From positions 1 through 64,000 of the forward strand of contig JACQAT010000009.1 of assembly GCA_016194865.1 (NCBI GenBank): a DNA stretch of 64,000 nt, in the 5' to 3' direction. A model generated the notes under the pieces. It saw nothing but the letters and a program-made list of their open reading frames with translations. It was not told where the DNA came from and did not search any database. Made by a program: the position numbers and the translations under genes. Shown here in pieces: positions 35,427-43,990 of the stretch (the first letter of the stretch is position 1; every line of letters begins with the position of its first letter). This DNA is from Chloroflexota bacterium (lineage in GTDB: Bacteria; Chloroflexota; Limnocylindria; P2-11E).

Positions 35427-36685
35427 TTCCCCAGCGGCCCGAAGACGCGGTCCGCCGAGCCCGCGATCTGCCACTGCGCGCTGCCCCGGTCGGTGATGCC
35501 GCTGCTCGCGGTGATGTCGACCGGGAACTGCGAGCCCGGCGCCGATCCGCTCTGCGCGTCGGTCGGCGGGGCGCTCATCGTGATGTTGAGCGTGAGCCCG
35601 TCGAAGCTGAGCACGCAGGTCGCGTTGATGCCGCACGAGATGGTCGAGATGGTCTGCGAGCTCCCTGTGTTGCAGGCCGCCGGCCCCGAAGATTGGGAGG
35701 CGGGCGCGCCGCAGTCCGCATCCGTGATCTGGATCGTCGCGAACGTCGACACGATCATGGCCTGGGAGAAGACGATCGTGACGATGTCGCCGGCATCGAG
35801 CGAGCCCGCGTCGCCGCTCGAGTTGACGAGCTTCGCGCTCGTCGAGGTCGCGGATCCGGAGCCGGTCGCCCCACCGAAGATCGACGCGTTGGCCTGGTTC
35901 GAATACGCGAACGCGTTGGTCGAGGGGTCCTGCGCGCGGACCTGATAGCACCAGTCGCCGCTCTTCACGTCGAAATCGGTGTAGCCGGCTTCCTGGCCCG
36001 CGAGCACGCTGACCGTCGTGAGCGTCAGCCACGCGGGCGAGGTCGCGGTGATCGGGCAGCGCCCCTGGGTCCGTTGGATCTCGTAGCCGCGGATCGTGTT
36101 GGCAGCGGGCGCCGTGAACTGGACGCGCACGTCGTTCTGGGTCGGGCCGCCGTCGAGGGAGGCCGCCGTGGCCCGCACGTCCGCCGGAGCGGCGGCGCCG
36201 CTCGGCGGCGCGATCACGGTCGCGTCCTGGTAGTAGCCCTCCGGATGGATCGATGTGCCGCTGCCGGCGAGCACGAGGTCGCCGTTGAAGCGGTACCGGC
36301 CCTGCGGAGTGCCGGCCGGGACCTTCACGCTGTAGCTGAAGGCGGTGAAGTCGCCGACCGGCACCGCGGACTTGGCCTGCGTCGCGTACGCCGTGGCCGT
36401 CGTCCAGCTGCCCGGGTTCCATGCGGCCTTGTCGCTCGTCACGTTGCAGGTCACCTGATCCGAGCGACAGATCCCGAGGTTCACCTGGGTCGCGGTGCCG
36501 CTCACCCACGCGCTCGCACCGGTGTTGTCGAAGAAGACGGAGAACTGCGCCGTGTCGCCCGGGCGCAACCCGGTCACGAACGCGGATTCGAAGCGGTACG
36601 CCGAGTCGATGCTCGCCGCGCGCGCGGGGAGGATCGGGCCGGCGAGCACCAGCAGCAGCGCGGCGACGACGATCCGGGCCATCAC
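35423..36685 (-). CDS. Secreted Ig-like domain protein (paralogue A)
   Basis: 420 residues. The signal peptide ends near PARAAS (about residue 23). The N-terminal domain (about 24-160) starts IDSAYRFESAFVTGL and includes FSVFFDNTGASAWVSGT, the NTG..W feature of NBR1-like Ig domains, and a pair of cysteines (ICRSDQVTC). A fibronectin-like middle follows (YEIQRTQG, CYQVRAQDP). The C-terminal domain, STSAKLVNSSGDAGSLDAGD, is a Big-like fold with the DCGAP and CNTGSSQTISTISCG cysteines. Same architecture as 36708-37988. No enzyme motif; probably cell-surface exposed. Confidence 0.78.
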   Translation of the reverse strand: MMARIVVAALLLVLAGPILPARAASIDSAYRFESAFVTGLRPGDTAQFSVFFDNTGASAWVSGTATQVNLGICRSDQVTCNVTSDKAAWNPGSWTTATAYATQAKSAVPVGDFTAFSYSVKVPAGTPQGRYRFNGDLVLAGSGTSIHPEGYYQDATVIAPPSGAAAPADVRATAASLDGGPTQNDVRVQFTAPAANTIRGYEIQRTQGRCPITATSPAWLTLTTVSVLAGQEAGYTDFDVKSGDWCYQVRAQDPSTNAFAYSNQANASIFGGATGSGSATSTSAKLVNSSGDAGSLDAGDIVTIVFSQAMIVSTFATIQITDADCGAPASQSSGPAACNTGSSQTISTISCGINATCVLSFDGLTLNITMSAPPTDAQSGSAPGSQFPVDITASSGITDRGSAQWQIAGSADRVFGPLGN

Positions 36686-36707
36686 GAACAGCCTACCGCG
36701 ACGCGGC

Positions 36708-37988
36708 TCATTGACCGACCGCCGGTCCGATGCTGCGGTCGTTCGACAGCGTCAGGTCCCAGGTGTTCCCGTTGAGATCGCTGATGCCCGTGTAGTCGGT
36801 GAACACGACGGGGTATTGCACCCCGTTGGTCGTTCCTTCGAACACGATTCGCGGGGCGGCCGTCATGTTCACGTTCAGCGTCTTGCGGTCGAAGCTCAGG
36901 AAGCAGGTGGCGTTCGCGCCGCACACGATGTCGGCGACGGTCTGCGAGGTGCTGACCGGGCACTGCGCCGGCGGCCCGCCCTGCCCCCCGGGTGCGCCGC
37001 AGTCGGCGTCCGTGACGCGGATCGTGGTCGAGACGGTCGCGCTCAGCTGCATGGCCTTGTTGAAGGTGATCGTGAAGGAGTCGGGCACGTCGAGAGCGCC
37101 CGAGTTGCCTCCGTTCGTGACGAGCACCGCGCTGGTCGAGACCGGACGCGCGAGATCGGCGGCGACGTTGATCGTCGCCTCGGCCTGGTTCGAATAGGCG
37201 AAGGCACCCGTCGTCGGCTCCGTCGTGCGGACCTGGTAGCACCACGTCCCGTTCGGGCGGTCGAGGTCGCGCGTCTCGCTGATCACTCCCGGTGCCGCCG
37301 TGATCACGCTCACGTTCACGAAGCCGCTCGACGCCGCCACGACCGGGCAGCTCGAGGGCGCGCGCTGGAGCTGATAGCTCGTGATCGTGTTCGTCGCGGG
37401 CGGGGTGAACGTCAGGCGCACGTCGTCGAGCGCGCCGTTGCTCCCGCCATTGAAGTTGCCCACGGCGGTCTGGAGGTTGTCGGGTGCCGCGGCGCCCGGT
37501 GGTGGCGCGGACACGCTCACCACCTGGAAGTAGCCCTCAGGGTGGATGCGCTGGCCGGTCGCGGCGAGGACCAGGTCGCCGTTGAAGCGGTAGCTTCCCG
37601 TCGCGGCGCTGGCGGGCACCTTCACGCTGTAGGTGAAGGCCGTGAAGTCGCCGGGCACGACACTGGCCTTCGCGTGCGTCGCGTATGCCACGGACGACGT
37701 CCACGTCCCGGGATTCCAGCCCCCCTTGTCTGACGCGACGTTGCACGTGACCTGATCAGCGAGACAGGCGGCGAGGTTGATCTGCGTATCGGTATTGGCG
37801 ACCCACGCGTTGCTGCCGGTGTTGTCGAAGAAGACGGAGAGCTGACCGGTCTCACCGGAGCGGAGCGACAGGAACGCCGACTCGAAGCGATAGGCCGAGT
37901 CGATCGTCGCCGCCGCCGCGGGCGCGCCAGGCATGGCGAGGGTCGAGAGGACGAGTGAGAGAACGAACGCGGCGTGTAGCGGCCGCAT
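36708..37988 (-). CDS. Secreted Ig-like domain protein (paralogue B)
   Basis: 426 residues from ATG 37988. A GTG at 38003, overlapping the cupin gene as GTGA, would add five residues and is an equally good start. Signal peptide ends near APAAAAT. It has the same order as paralogue A: Ig-like domain with FSVFFDNTGSNAWVANT (here LSVFFDNTG), an FN3-like middle (YQLQRAPSSCP, CYQVRTTEP), and a Big-like end with TDADCGAP and Cys-rich CGANATC. Roughly half the residues match paralogue A by eye. The function is unknown; a tandem duplication at the head of the glycan operon suggests linked use. Confidence 0.77.
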   Translation of the reverse strand: MRPLHAAFVLSLVLSTLAMPGAPAAAATIDSAYRFESAFLSLRSGETGQLSVFFDNTGSNAWVANTDTQINLAACLADQVTCNVASDKGGWNPGTWTSSVAYATHAKASVVPGDFTAFTYSVKVPASAATGSYRFNGDLVLAATGQRIHPEGYFQVVSVSAPPPGAAAPDNLQTAVGNFNGGSNGALDDVRLTFTPPATNTITSYQLQRAPSSCPVVAASSGFVNVSVITAAPGVISETRDLDRPNGTWCYQVRTTEPTTGAFAYSNQAEATINVAADLARPVSTSAVLVTNGGNSGALDVPDSFTITFNKAMQLSATVSTTIRVTDADCGAPGGQGGPPAQCPVSTSQTVADIVCGANATCFLSFDRKTLNVNMTAAPRIVFEGTTNGVQYPVVFTDYTGISDLNGNTWDLTLSNDRSIGPAVGQ

Positions 37989-37999
37989 CGATGGGAACG

Positions 38000-38791
38000 T
38001 CACGGCACGGTGTCCAGGTTGGTCTGCCACGGCCTTCCCTCCGGCGTCGCGAAGAACGTGAGGATGCGGACCGGCTCCGGGCCAGCGACGACGATCTGCA
38101 TCGGGACGCCCGGCTGAATGGTCCCACCGCCACCGCTCGCGACCTTCTGGCGCGCGCCGTCCCCGGTCCGCAGCTCGACCGAGCCGGTGAGCACCGCGAA
38201 CGCCTCGGCGCCTCCGTGCGAATGCGACGAGGTGCGGCCGCCCGCCGCCATCTCGATGAGGCCGAGCTGCTCCTTCACGTTCACGCCGGGGGGCAGCGTC
38301 GCGAGATCGCCGCTCGCGTATGCGAGCGCGCCACCGCTCACGATCTGCGTGCCGCGCAGGTCGATGCCGCCGAGACCCACGAACCACCAATCCTGAGCGG
38401 CAGCGGCGGCGCGGTGCACGTCGCCGTGACTCACGAAGAGCGTCTTCCCTTCGTCGGCCCCGCGCATGTGGTCGCCATCCTCGCGCGAAACGACGTGGCG
38501 GCCCTTCACCGCGTACACGAGCCCATCCGGGCCGTCGTGGGTGAGGCTGATGCCCGCCGGCTGCGTGACGTGCACGAAGGACACGAAGGTCACGCCCGCG
38601 GGCGCGGCCAGCGGGTCCGTCTCCACGATCTTCGTGTATCTGCCGATCCCCGTTGTCTGCTTCTGCTCGAGGGGTGTCGGGCTGACGCCGCTCGGGAGGA
38701 TCGGGTTCGTCGCGGTGCCCTTTGCCGGCCCGCACGCGGCCAGCAGACAGGCGAGAACGAGGACGGTGGTCATTCGCTGCATCCGACCCAT
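38000..38791 (-). CDS. Cupin-domain lipoprotein
   Basis: 263 residues from ATG 38791; the frame extends a little upstream to a TTG, and ATGs at 38782 and 38773 are also possible. The lipobox LLAACG (Cys near 19) gives a lipid-anchored secreted protein. Two cupin-like segments are visible; the second has SSHSHGGAEAFAVLTGSV, with the His-x-His and Glu metal ligands of cupins. The first gene of the long operon, just inside the terminator of gene C. Could bind a sugar or metal, or be an epimerase-like enzyme outside the cell; no substrate can be named. Confidence 0.78.
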   Translation of the reverse strand: MGRMQRMTTVLVLACLLAACGPAKGTATNPILPSGVSPTPLEQKQTTGIGRYTKIVETDPLAAPAGVTFVSFVHVTQPAGISLTHDGPDGLVYAVKGRHVVSREDGDHMRGADEGKTLFVSHGDVHRAAAAAQDWWFVGLGGIDLRGTQIVSGGALAYASGDLATLPPGVNVKEQLGLIEMAAGGRTSSHSHGGAEAFAVLTGSVELRTGDGARQKVASGGGGTIQPGVPMQIVVAGPEPVRILTFFATPEGRPWQTNLDTVP

Positions 38792-38867
38792 CGTATCGCG
38801 CAAGGACCGCTTGAAATGAACGCCCGAGCCGCGGCTCCGCCGCGGCGGAGGGAGCTGCGCATGAAAA

Positions 38868-38899
38868 GAAGGACCGGGGCTCGAAAGCCCCGGTCCTTC
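38868..38899 (-). terminator. Rho-independent terminator of gene C
   Basis: A 14-bp perfect stem, gaaggaccggggct paired with its complement, closes a CGAA/TTCG tetraloop at 38882-38885. On the minus strand it is followed by TTCTTTTCAT. It lies 27 nt after the stop of the 718-aa secreted protein, so its transcript should end here and the glycan operon below should start afresh. Confidence 0.85.
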
Positions 38900-38925
38900 C
38901 AGGATCGCGAGTGAGTTGACCGGGC

Positions 38926-41082
38926 CTACGGGTTCGTAAGCAGACGGTCGCTAGATGCGTTCGTGCTCGCGAAGTTCCACAGGTTTCCGGACTGGTCAGT
39001 GATCCCCGTGGTGTCCGTGACGACCACCGGGTACTGGAGGCCAGCCGTGCTACCCGCGGCCACGACGCTCGGGCTACCCGTGAGGGTGACCGTCAGCGTC
39101 GTGTTCTGGGTGTTCGCCGTGCAGGTCGCGTTGGTGCCACAGATCACATCTGCGACCGTGTTGGTCGTTCCACCGGCACAGGCGACTGGGCCAGTGTTCA
39201 GTGCGCTGCCGCAGTCGGAGTCGGTGAAGCGGATGACCGCGTTGGACGAGAACGACATCGGCTCATCGAAGTCGATGACGAACTTGTCGCCCTGGTCAAG
39301 GGTGTTGGCGAATCCTGCCGAGGTCGACAGGACCAGCGAGGTGGAGAGCGGAGCGCGAGTGTCTCCAGCTGCGGTGGTGACGTTCACCGGGACGTAGTTG
39401 GAGTAGCTGAAGGAGCCGGTCTGGGAGTCCTGGGTACGCACGCGGAAGCAGTAGCCACCGGTGCCCAGGTCGAAGTTCACGAAGGTCGCCTGCTCGCCGC
39501 CACCCGGGAAGCCGTTGGCGTTCTGGGTGACCGCGCCGACCGTGGCGAAGGTCGAGTCCGCGGGCGTGTTGCCCGAGGGCAGGCTCTGCTGCGGGGGCGT
39601 CGCACCGAGCGCGCAGTTGCTCGACGACGCGGTGACCGAAGAGCCGAGGAAGCTGCGCTGAATCGGGTAGGTCGTGGTGTTGAAGGTCGGGACCGTGAAC
39701 GTCAGACGGACGTCCTCGGCCGAGGTGCCGTTGTCGAAGTTGCCGACGGCGGCGGCGAGGTCGGTCGGAGCGAGGAAGCCGGTGTTGCTGCAGATGTTGA
39801 ACTCGGAGGTGCCGGCGGGGTCCGGCGAGTAGTTGATGGTGACCTTGTCACCGGTGCCCGTGGAGCCCGAGGTGAGCGAGCTCTTGAACTGCGCCAGCGT
39901 CACCGGGGTGCCCTGGACGCGGAAGATGTCGTTGGCGTCCATGATGAAGCGCAGGCTGGTGGCGCCGGTCGGACCGGAGGTGAACATGTTCAGCGTGGAC
40001 GAGAAGCGGAACACCGGGTTGCAGGTGGCCGCGCCACCGCTGTCCGGGAACTGCGCACCGAAGGTGCCCGCCGGACCGGTGTAGAACTTGCGGCCGGAGA
40101 CGGCGATCGCGCCATCCACGGCGGCGTTGTACGGGGTGTAGGCGTCGCAGTTGACATCACCCTGCGCGGTCAGCTCGAGCTGGCCGTTCTGGGTCTTGTC
40201 CTGCCAGCCGATGACCCGCACGCGCTGGTTGCGCGTGGCCGAGTCGATGGTGATGGCCAGCTTGCCATCCGCGGGGACCGCCTGGTTGACGATGGTGTTG
40301 GCGTTCGCGATGGCGGTGCCATTCACCGCGGTGAACACCGTCGCGGTCGAGGTCTGGATGTCGGCCTTGTTGTCCTGGTTGGTGTCACAGAAGCTGTAGC
40401 TGCCATCCGCGTTCAGGGCCACGTTGCCCGACGCGATGAGCACGAAGGTCAGATTGGTGCCCGCCAGCGAGGGGGCGTTGAAGGTGACGGTGTGCTGGCC
40501 GATCCCAGGCACGGTGTCCGACACGAAGTTCATCGCGTCGTTCGCGCTGGCGAAGGCCGGGGTGGCCGTGATCACGCCGGTGCCGGTGGTGGCGCCGGAG
40601 ACCTTGGCGTCCTGGTAGTAGCCCTCGGGGTGGACCTTGGCCTGGGTGGAGCCCAGCACCAGGTCACCGTTGAAGCGGTAGGTGGCCGCCGCGGCGGTGG
40701 CGGGGGCCTTGATGGTGTACGTGAACGCGGAGAAGTCACCCGGGATGACCGAGTCCTTGGTGTGCGTCGCGTACGCGGTGGCGGAGAGCCAGCCGCTGGC
40801 GAAGGCGGCCTCCTCCGGCGGGACGTTGCAGGTGACCTTGTCGTCCAGGCAGGTGGCGAGGTTGACCTGCGTGGCCGTTCCCTTGACCCAGCTGGTCGTC
40901 CCGGTGTTCGCGAAGAACACCGAGAACGTGCCGGAGTCGCCGGGGTTGAGCGTCAGGAACGCGCTCTCGAACTGGTAGGCCGAGTCGTATCCCACGATCG
41001 CGGCCGCGGGCGTCGGGAGCATCCCGACCGCCATACCGATCGAGAGCACGGCCGCACTGAGTGCGGTGCTGAATCGGCGCAT
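38926..41082 (-). CDS. Major secreted Ig-like domain protein (paralogue C), S-layer candidate
   Basis: 718 residues. Signal peptide ends near TPAAAIVG. Residues 33-165 match the N-terminal Ig-like domain of A and B (FSVFFANTGTTSWVKGT), and the C-terminal 250 match their FN3-like and Big-like parts (YCFRVRTQD, DSDCGSAL, CGTNATC). About 290 residues are inserted between, with Asp-rich CDTNQDNKADIQ, which could bind calcium. The base composition is visibly lower in GC than its neighbours and codons look selected. It has a near-perfect Shine-Dalgarno, its own terminator and a structured leader. These features suggest high expression, as for an S-layer or major surface protein. No SLH domain was seen. 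Confidence 0.82.
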   Translation of the reverse strand: MRRFSTALSAAVLSIGMAVGMLPTPAAAIVGYDSAYQFESAFLTLNPGDSGTFSVFFANTGTTSWVKGTATQVNLATCLDDKVTCNVPPEEAAFASGWLSATAYATHTKDSVIPGDFSAFTYTIKAPATAAAATYRFNGDLVLGSTQAKVHPEGYYQDAKVSGATTGTGVITATPAFASANDAMNFVSDTVPGIGQHTVTFNAPSLAGTNLTFVLIASGNVALNADGSYSFCDTNQDNKADIQTSTATVFTAVNGTAIANANTIVNQAVPADGKLAITIDSATRNQRVRVIGWQDKTQNGQLELTAQGDVNCDAYTPYNAAVDGAIAVSGRKFYTGPAGTFGAQFPDSGGAATCNPVFRFSSTLNMFTSGPTGATSLRFIMDANDIFRVQGTPVTLAQFKSSLTSGSTGTGDKVTINYSPDPAGTSEFNICSNTGFLAPTDLAAAVGNFDNGTSAEDVRLTFTVPTFNTTTYPIQRSFLGSSVTASSSNCALGATPPQQSLPSGNTPADSTFATVGAVTQNANGFPGGGEQATFVNFDLGTGGYCFRVRTQDSQTGSFSYSNYVPVNVTTAAGDTRAPLSTSLVLSTSAGFANTLDQGDKFVIDFDEPMSFSSNAVIRFTDSDCGSALNTGPVACAGGTTNTVADVICGTNATCTANTQNTTLTVTLTGSPSVVAAGSTAGLQYPVVVTDTTGITDQSGNLWNFASTNASSDRLLTNP

Positions 41083-41090
41083 TCGTTGTT

Positions 41091-41098
41091 TCCTTCCT
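41091..41098 (-). promoter_or_regulatory. Strong ribosome-binding site of gene C
   Basis: AGGAAGGA on the minus strand, eight nt before the ATG at 41082. It is the strongest Shine-Dalgarno seen in the window, unlike the overlapped starts of the glycan operon that rely on coupling, and supports high translation of gene C. Confidence 0.75.
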
Positions 41099-41131
41099 GT
41101 CTACTGTTTTTGCTGCTTGATTGAGCGCATA

Positions 41132-41209
41132 CGGATCGGTTGCGAGTGCGGCACTAGGCCCCCGGTCGCTTTGTCGTCACCTCCCGTTTCATCGAATTGG
41201 CGTGACGGG
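41132..41209 (-). promoter_or_regulatory. Structured 5' leader of gene C, partly like a c-di-GMP-I riboswitch
   Basis: On the minus strand a CGTCAC/GTGACG pairing (41202-41207 with 41175-41180) encloses a GATGAAAC loop. It is followed by GACGACAAAGC, ACCGGGGGCCTAG and ACCGAT. The c-di-GMP-I (GEMM) consensus has GGGACGCAAAGCC, then CGGGCCTA, so a core of about twenty positions agrees with one inserted A. The usual closing strand (GGTTGCC-type) is not found; GCAACC occurs instead, so the fold may be altered or the match partial. The start codon lies about 50 nt beyond. Treat as a candidate element. Confidence 0.35.
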
Positions 41210-41284
41210 CAATCACGTCGGCCCCGGGGGGCAACGCGCCGGGGACCGCACCCGCACTGTTCTCGTGACGCGTCGGACCGCTTG

Positions 41285-41318
41285 AAAACCGCGTAACGGC
41301 TTGCGCCGCGTCGGTTTT
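41285..41318. terminator. Bidirectional terminator-like inverted repeat
   Basis: AAAACCG at 41285-41291 pairs with CGGTTTT at 41312-41318, around an inner CGGC/GCCG stem with a GCAA-type tetraloop on the minus strand. A run of four A or T residues at each end lets it act in both directions. It sits 87 nt after the anti-sigma gene's stop and about 200 nt before gene C, so it would separate those two transcripts. The stretch 41083-41404 holds no gene; it contains this repeat, the leader and the ribosome-binding site. Confidence 0.6.
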
Positions 41319-41404
41319 GTACCACAAGCGGTCAGACGACGCCAAGGGCCAGGAGCAGGTCGCTATGCCCGTAAGACGAACGAATGTGGCGTTTTGTCGC
41401 ATTG

Positions 41405-43972
41405 TCAACGTGGCCCACCCACGCTGACGTAGAAGCCGGCCGTGGCCCGGTCTGCCAGCCAGGCCTGGCCCCTGCCGTCAAGCCAGAGCCCGCCCATGCT
41501 CCGCGGGCCGATCATGCCGCCCATCCCGTCCACCGGGCCGTACCGGACGTCGTTCCCCGCGGTCGCGTACCAGCCGGAGCCGTCGGCGCCGACCGCGATC
41601 GCCGCGACCCGGCCCTGGACGTTTCGCGATGTGATAAGGCTGCCTCCACGCACACCCAGAAGCTGCCCGGACGAGGTGCCGAGCCAGAGAGTCCCCCTGC
41701 CGTCCACCGCCATGGCCGTGACCGGGCCATCGTGGTCGAGGCGGTACTCGGTCGCGCTGTGGTTGCTCGGGTCATAGAGGCTGATCGCTTGACGAGCCTC
41801 GTCGGCGATCCAGAGGCGTCCGGCGACGTCGGCCGCGAGCGCGCTCACGTCATAGATGCCGATCTTCGTTGCCTGGATGACCTTGGTGGCCGGGTCCATC
41901 GTCAGGATCTGGCCCGAGTCGGCGACGGCGAACCAGAGATGGTCGTCCGGCGTCACCGTGATCGCGGCGGTCGTGCGCAGGAACGGGAGCGTCAGGGTCG
42001 AAACGGTCTCGCTCGGCAGCGAGACGACGAACACGCGATTCGAGCTGCCGTCGATCGCGTACACGTGCTGCGTGCCGATCTCGATCTGCCGGATGTGCGC
42101 GTCGCTCGGGAGCTGCGCGACCGCGTGGGTGGCCGATGTCGCCGGATCGAGCACGCTGAGCGTGCCGTCCTGGTCGACGAACCACAGGCGGTTCCCGCCG
42201 CCGTGACCGATCACCGCGGGCTTGTTGTCAGCGGGAAGATCGACGTGCCACGTACCCGGCCACGCGAGGCGCGCGACGTCAAAGAGATCCTTCGGCTTCA
42301 CGAAGCTGACGGGCCCCGCCGGCGCGGGCTTCGCGATGGCGACCGGCTCGCTGGTCGGCTGCGCGGTCGGTGCGCCCGATGCGACCGGTGACGCGCTCGC
42401 CACAGGTGCGCTCGACGCGGACGGGCCGGCGCTCGCGGACGGCGCCGCGGACGGGGCCGGCGATGCGACGGCAAGCGCCCCACCGTTCGCGAAGGCGATG
42501 CCCTTCGCGCCGGCGACGGTATAGCGTCGCGCACTCGCGTCGTAGCTCAGCGTCCCGCCGGCAAGGAAGACGTCGGCGCTCGAGCGGATGGCGCCGTCCG
42601 CGGCGATCTCGACGATATTGCCGCGGCTGCTGAGCGTACCGTTGTCGCCGACATCGAGCAGCACCGCGTAACCGCCCTGCGGCAGCGCGATGACCGCGAG
42701 CGGCCTGCCGCTCAGTGCGACGCTCTGTTGACCGGGCGCAGCCGCTTGACCGGGCGCAGCCGCTTGACCGGGCGCAGCCGCTTGACCGGGCGCAGCCGCT
42801 TTCGCGTCGCCGCTCAGCTCCAACTGCGCGCCCGTGGACACCGAGGACAGCACCGCGATGCCATCACCCCTGGCGGCGAATGCGGCGGACACGCCGCCCG
42901 GCAGCTGGCCGATCGCCTTGTACGTCGCGCCGTCCACGATCGTGGTGACGTCACCCGAGACCAGCAGCGCGCGAGCACCGGTCGCGTCGAGCACGACGTA
43001 GCGCGGCGCGACGTCGATCGGCCGCGAGGCCTGGAGCTTGAGGCTGCGGTCGAAGACGATGACGGAGCCGGTGCTACCGGACAGCGCCGAGGGCGCCGCG
43101 CTCGCGATGGCGCTCACGACGATGCGCCCGCTCGTCTGATCGACCTGGATCGATGTCGGGGTGCCGGCGCCAGGCACCGCGGCGGTCGCGATGATCGTGT
43201 TGTGTCCACCGTCGATCTCGGTGACCGTCCGGCTCGACGAATCGAGCACGAGGATCGTGTTCGTCGTCGCGTTCAGCGCGAGTGCGCTCGGGCGGCCGCC
43301 GACGTGGATCACCGCGAGCTGCGCCTGCGTCATCGCGTCGAGCGCGGCGACGGAGCCGGAGTCCGGAAGGAGCACGTACAGGGTGTTGGTGCGCGCGTTG
43401 AGCACGGTCTGCTGGACCGCGGCAACGAGGGCGTTGTTCGACGCCGCGCCGGGGACGTCGCGCGCCACCGGGATCTTCTCGGAGGGGAGCGTGAGCACCA
43501 CCGCGAGCGCACCCGCGGCGACGCCGGCCGCGGCGAGACGGAGCACGACCGGTGCGAGGGTGCGCCGCGTGCCGCGGCGGCGAGCGCGGTCGGCGAGCGT
43601 GTGGACCGACTCGTCAACGCGGGCGGACGGCATCCCCGCCGGGATCGCGGCGAGGGCGAGATCGAGCGCAGCCAAAGCGGCCCTGCGGCCGTCGCACGCG
43701 GAACAGCGCTCGAGATGGGACGCGAGCAGGGACGATTCGTGGCCGCGCAGCTCTCCGTCGATCGCGGCGGACAGGAGCCAGCTGACGCCCAGGCACCCGA
43801 GCCCTGCGTCGGCCGCCAGCCGCTGGTCGAGCCGGCCGAAGGACGCGAGCTGGACGGCGCAATCCGCGCACCCCTGAAGGTGCTGCTGGACCGCGCGCGC
43901 CTCGGCGAGCGCGAGCTCACCGTCGGCGAACGCGGAGAGGGTCTCCCCCGGGATGCATGACCACCGCCCCAC
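41405..43972 (-). CDS. Transmembrane anti-sigma factor with double zf-HC2 and extracellular beta-propeller
   Basis: 855 residues from GTG 43972. Two zinc-binding anti-sigma modules appear at the N-terminus: His31/Cys35/Cys38 (HLQGCADC) and His86/Cys90/Cys93 (HLERCSAC), each preceded by a DGEL motif. One membrane helix lies at about 140-161. Outside, a YVTN-type propeller (residues 170-390), an Ala/Pro/Gly/Gln repeat, a Ser/Ala/Pro linker near 500 and a Vgb/NHL-like propeller (about 570-850) follow. The sigma gene sits 18 nt upstream, so it probably binds that sigma factor and releases it on an extracellular cue. The propeller could sense surface glycan or wall state; this is inference. Confidence 0.83.
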   Translation of the reverse strand: MGRWSCIPGETLSAFADGELALAEARAVQQHLQGCADCAVQLASFGRLDQRLAADAGLGCLGVSWLLSAAIDGELRGHESSLLASHLERCSACDGRRAALAALDLALAAIPAGMPSARVDESVHTLADRARRRGTRRTLAPVVLRLAAAGVAAGALAVVLTLPSEKIPVARDVPGAASNNALVAAVQQTVLNARTNTLYVLLPDSGSVAALDAMTQAQLAVIHVGGRPSALALNATTNTILVLDSSSRTVTEIDGGHNTIIATAAVPGAGTPTSIQVDQTSGRIVVSAIASAAPSALSGSTGSVIVFDRSLKLQASRPIDVAPRYVVLDATGARALLVSGDVTTIVDGATYKAIGQLPGGVSAAFAARGDGIAVLSSVSTGAQLELSGDAKAAAPGQAAAPGQAAAPGQAAAPGQQSVALSGRPLAVIALPQGGYAVLLDVGDNGTLSSRGNIVEIAADGAIRSSADVFLAGGTLSYDASARRYTVAGAKGIAFANGGALAVASPAPSAAPSASAGPSASSAPVASASPVASGAPTAQPTSEPVAIAKPAPAGPVSFVKPKDLFDVARLAWPGTWHVDLPADNKPAVIGHGGGNRLWFVDQDGTLSVLDPATSATHAVAQLPSDAHIRQIEIGTQHVYAIDGSSNRVFVVSLPSETVSTLTLPFLRTTAAITVTPDDHLWFAVADSGQILTMDPATKVIQATKIGIYDVSALAADVAGRLWIADEARQAISLYDPSNHSATEYRLDHDGPVTAMAVDGRGTLWLGTSSGQLLGVRGGSLITSRNVQGRVAAIAVGADGSGWYATAGNDVRYGPVDGMGGMIGPRSMGGLWLDGRGQAWLADRATAGFYVSVGGPR
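42728..42799. repeat. Four perfect 18-bp tandem repeats inside the anti-sigma gene
   Basis: Four exact copies of ttgaccgggcgcagccgc run head to tail and keep the reading frame, encoding repeated AAAPGQ on the minus strand. It joins the two propeller halves. Being in frame and perfect, it is likely length-variable between strains. Confidence 0.9.
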
Positions 43973-43990
43973 GGTGATAAGACGCCTGCC

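Noticed and set aside
35427-36509. Extension of the ligase frame upstream through paralogue A
   Set aside because: The upstream part is Arg/Gly-rich antiframe of a clear secreted protein; the hydrophobic ligase begins only at about 35426.
41083-41404. Small protein gene in the leader region of gene C
   Set aside because: Frames of 60-85 codons occur on both strands but have no ribosome-binding site or recognisable composition and overlap the inverted repeat and structured leader.
42728-42799. CRISPR-like repeat array
   Set aside because: Four 18-bp copies without spacers, in frame inside a coding region encoding AAAPGQ.
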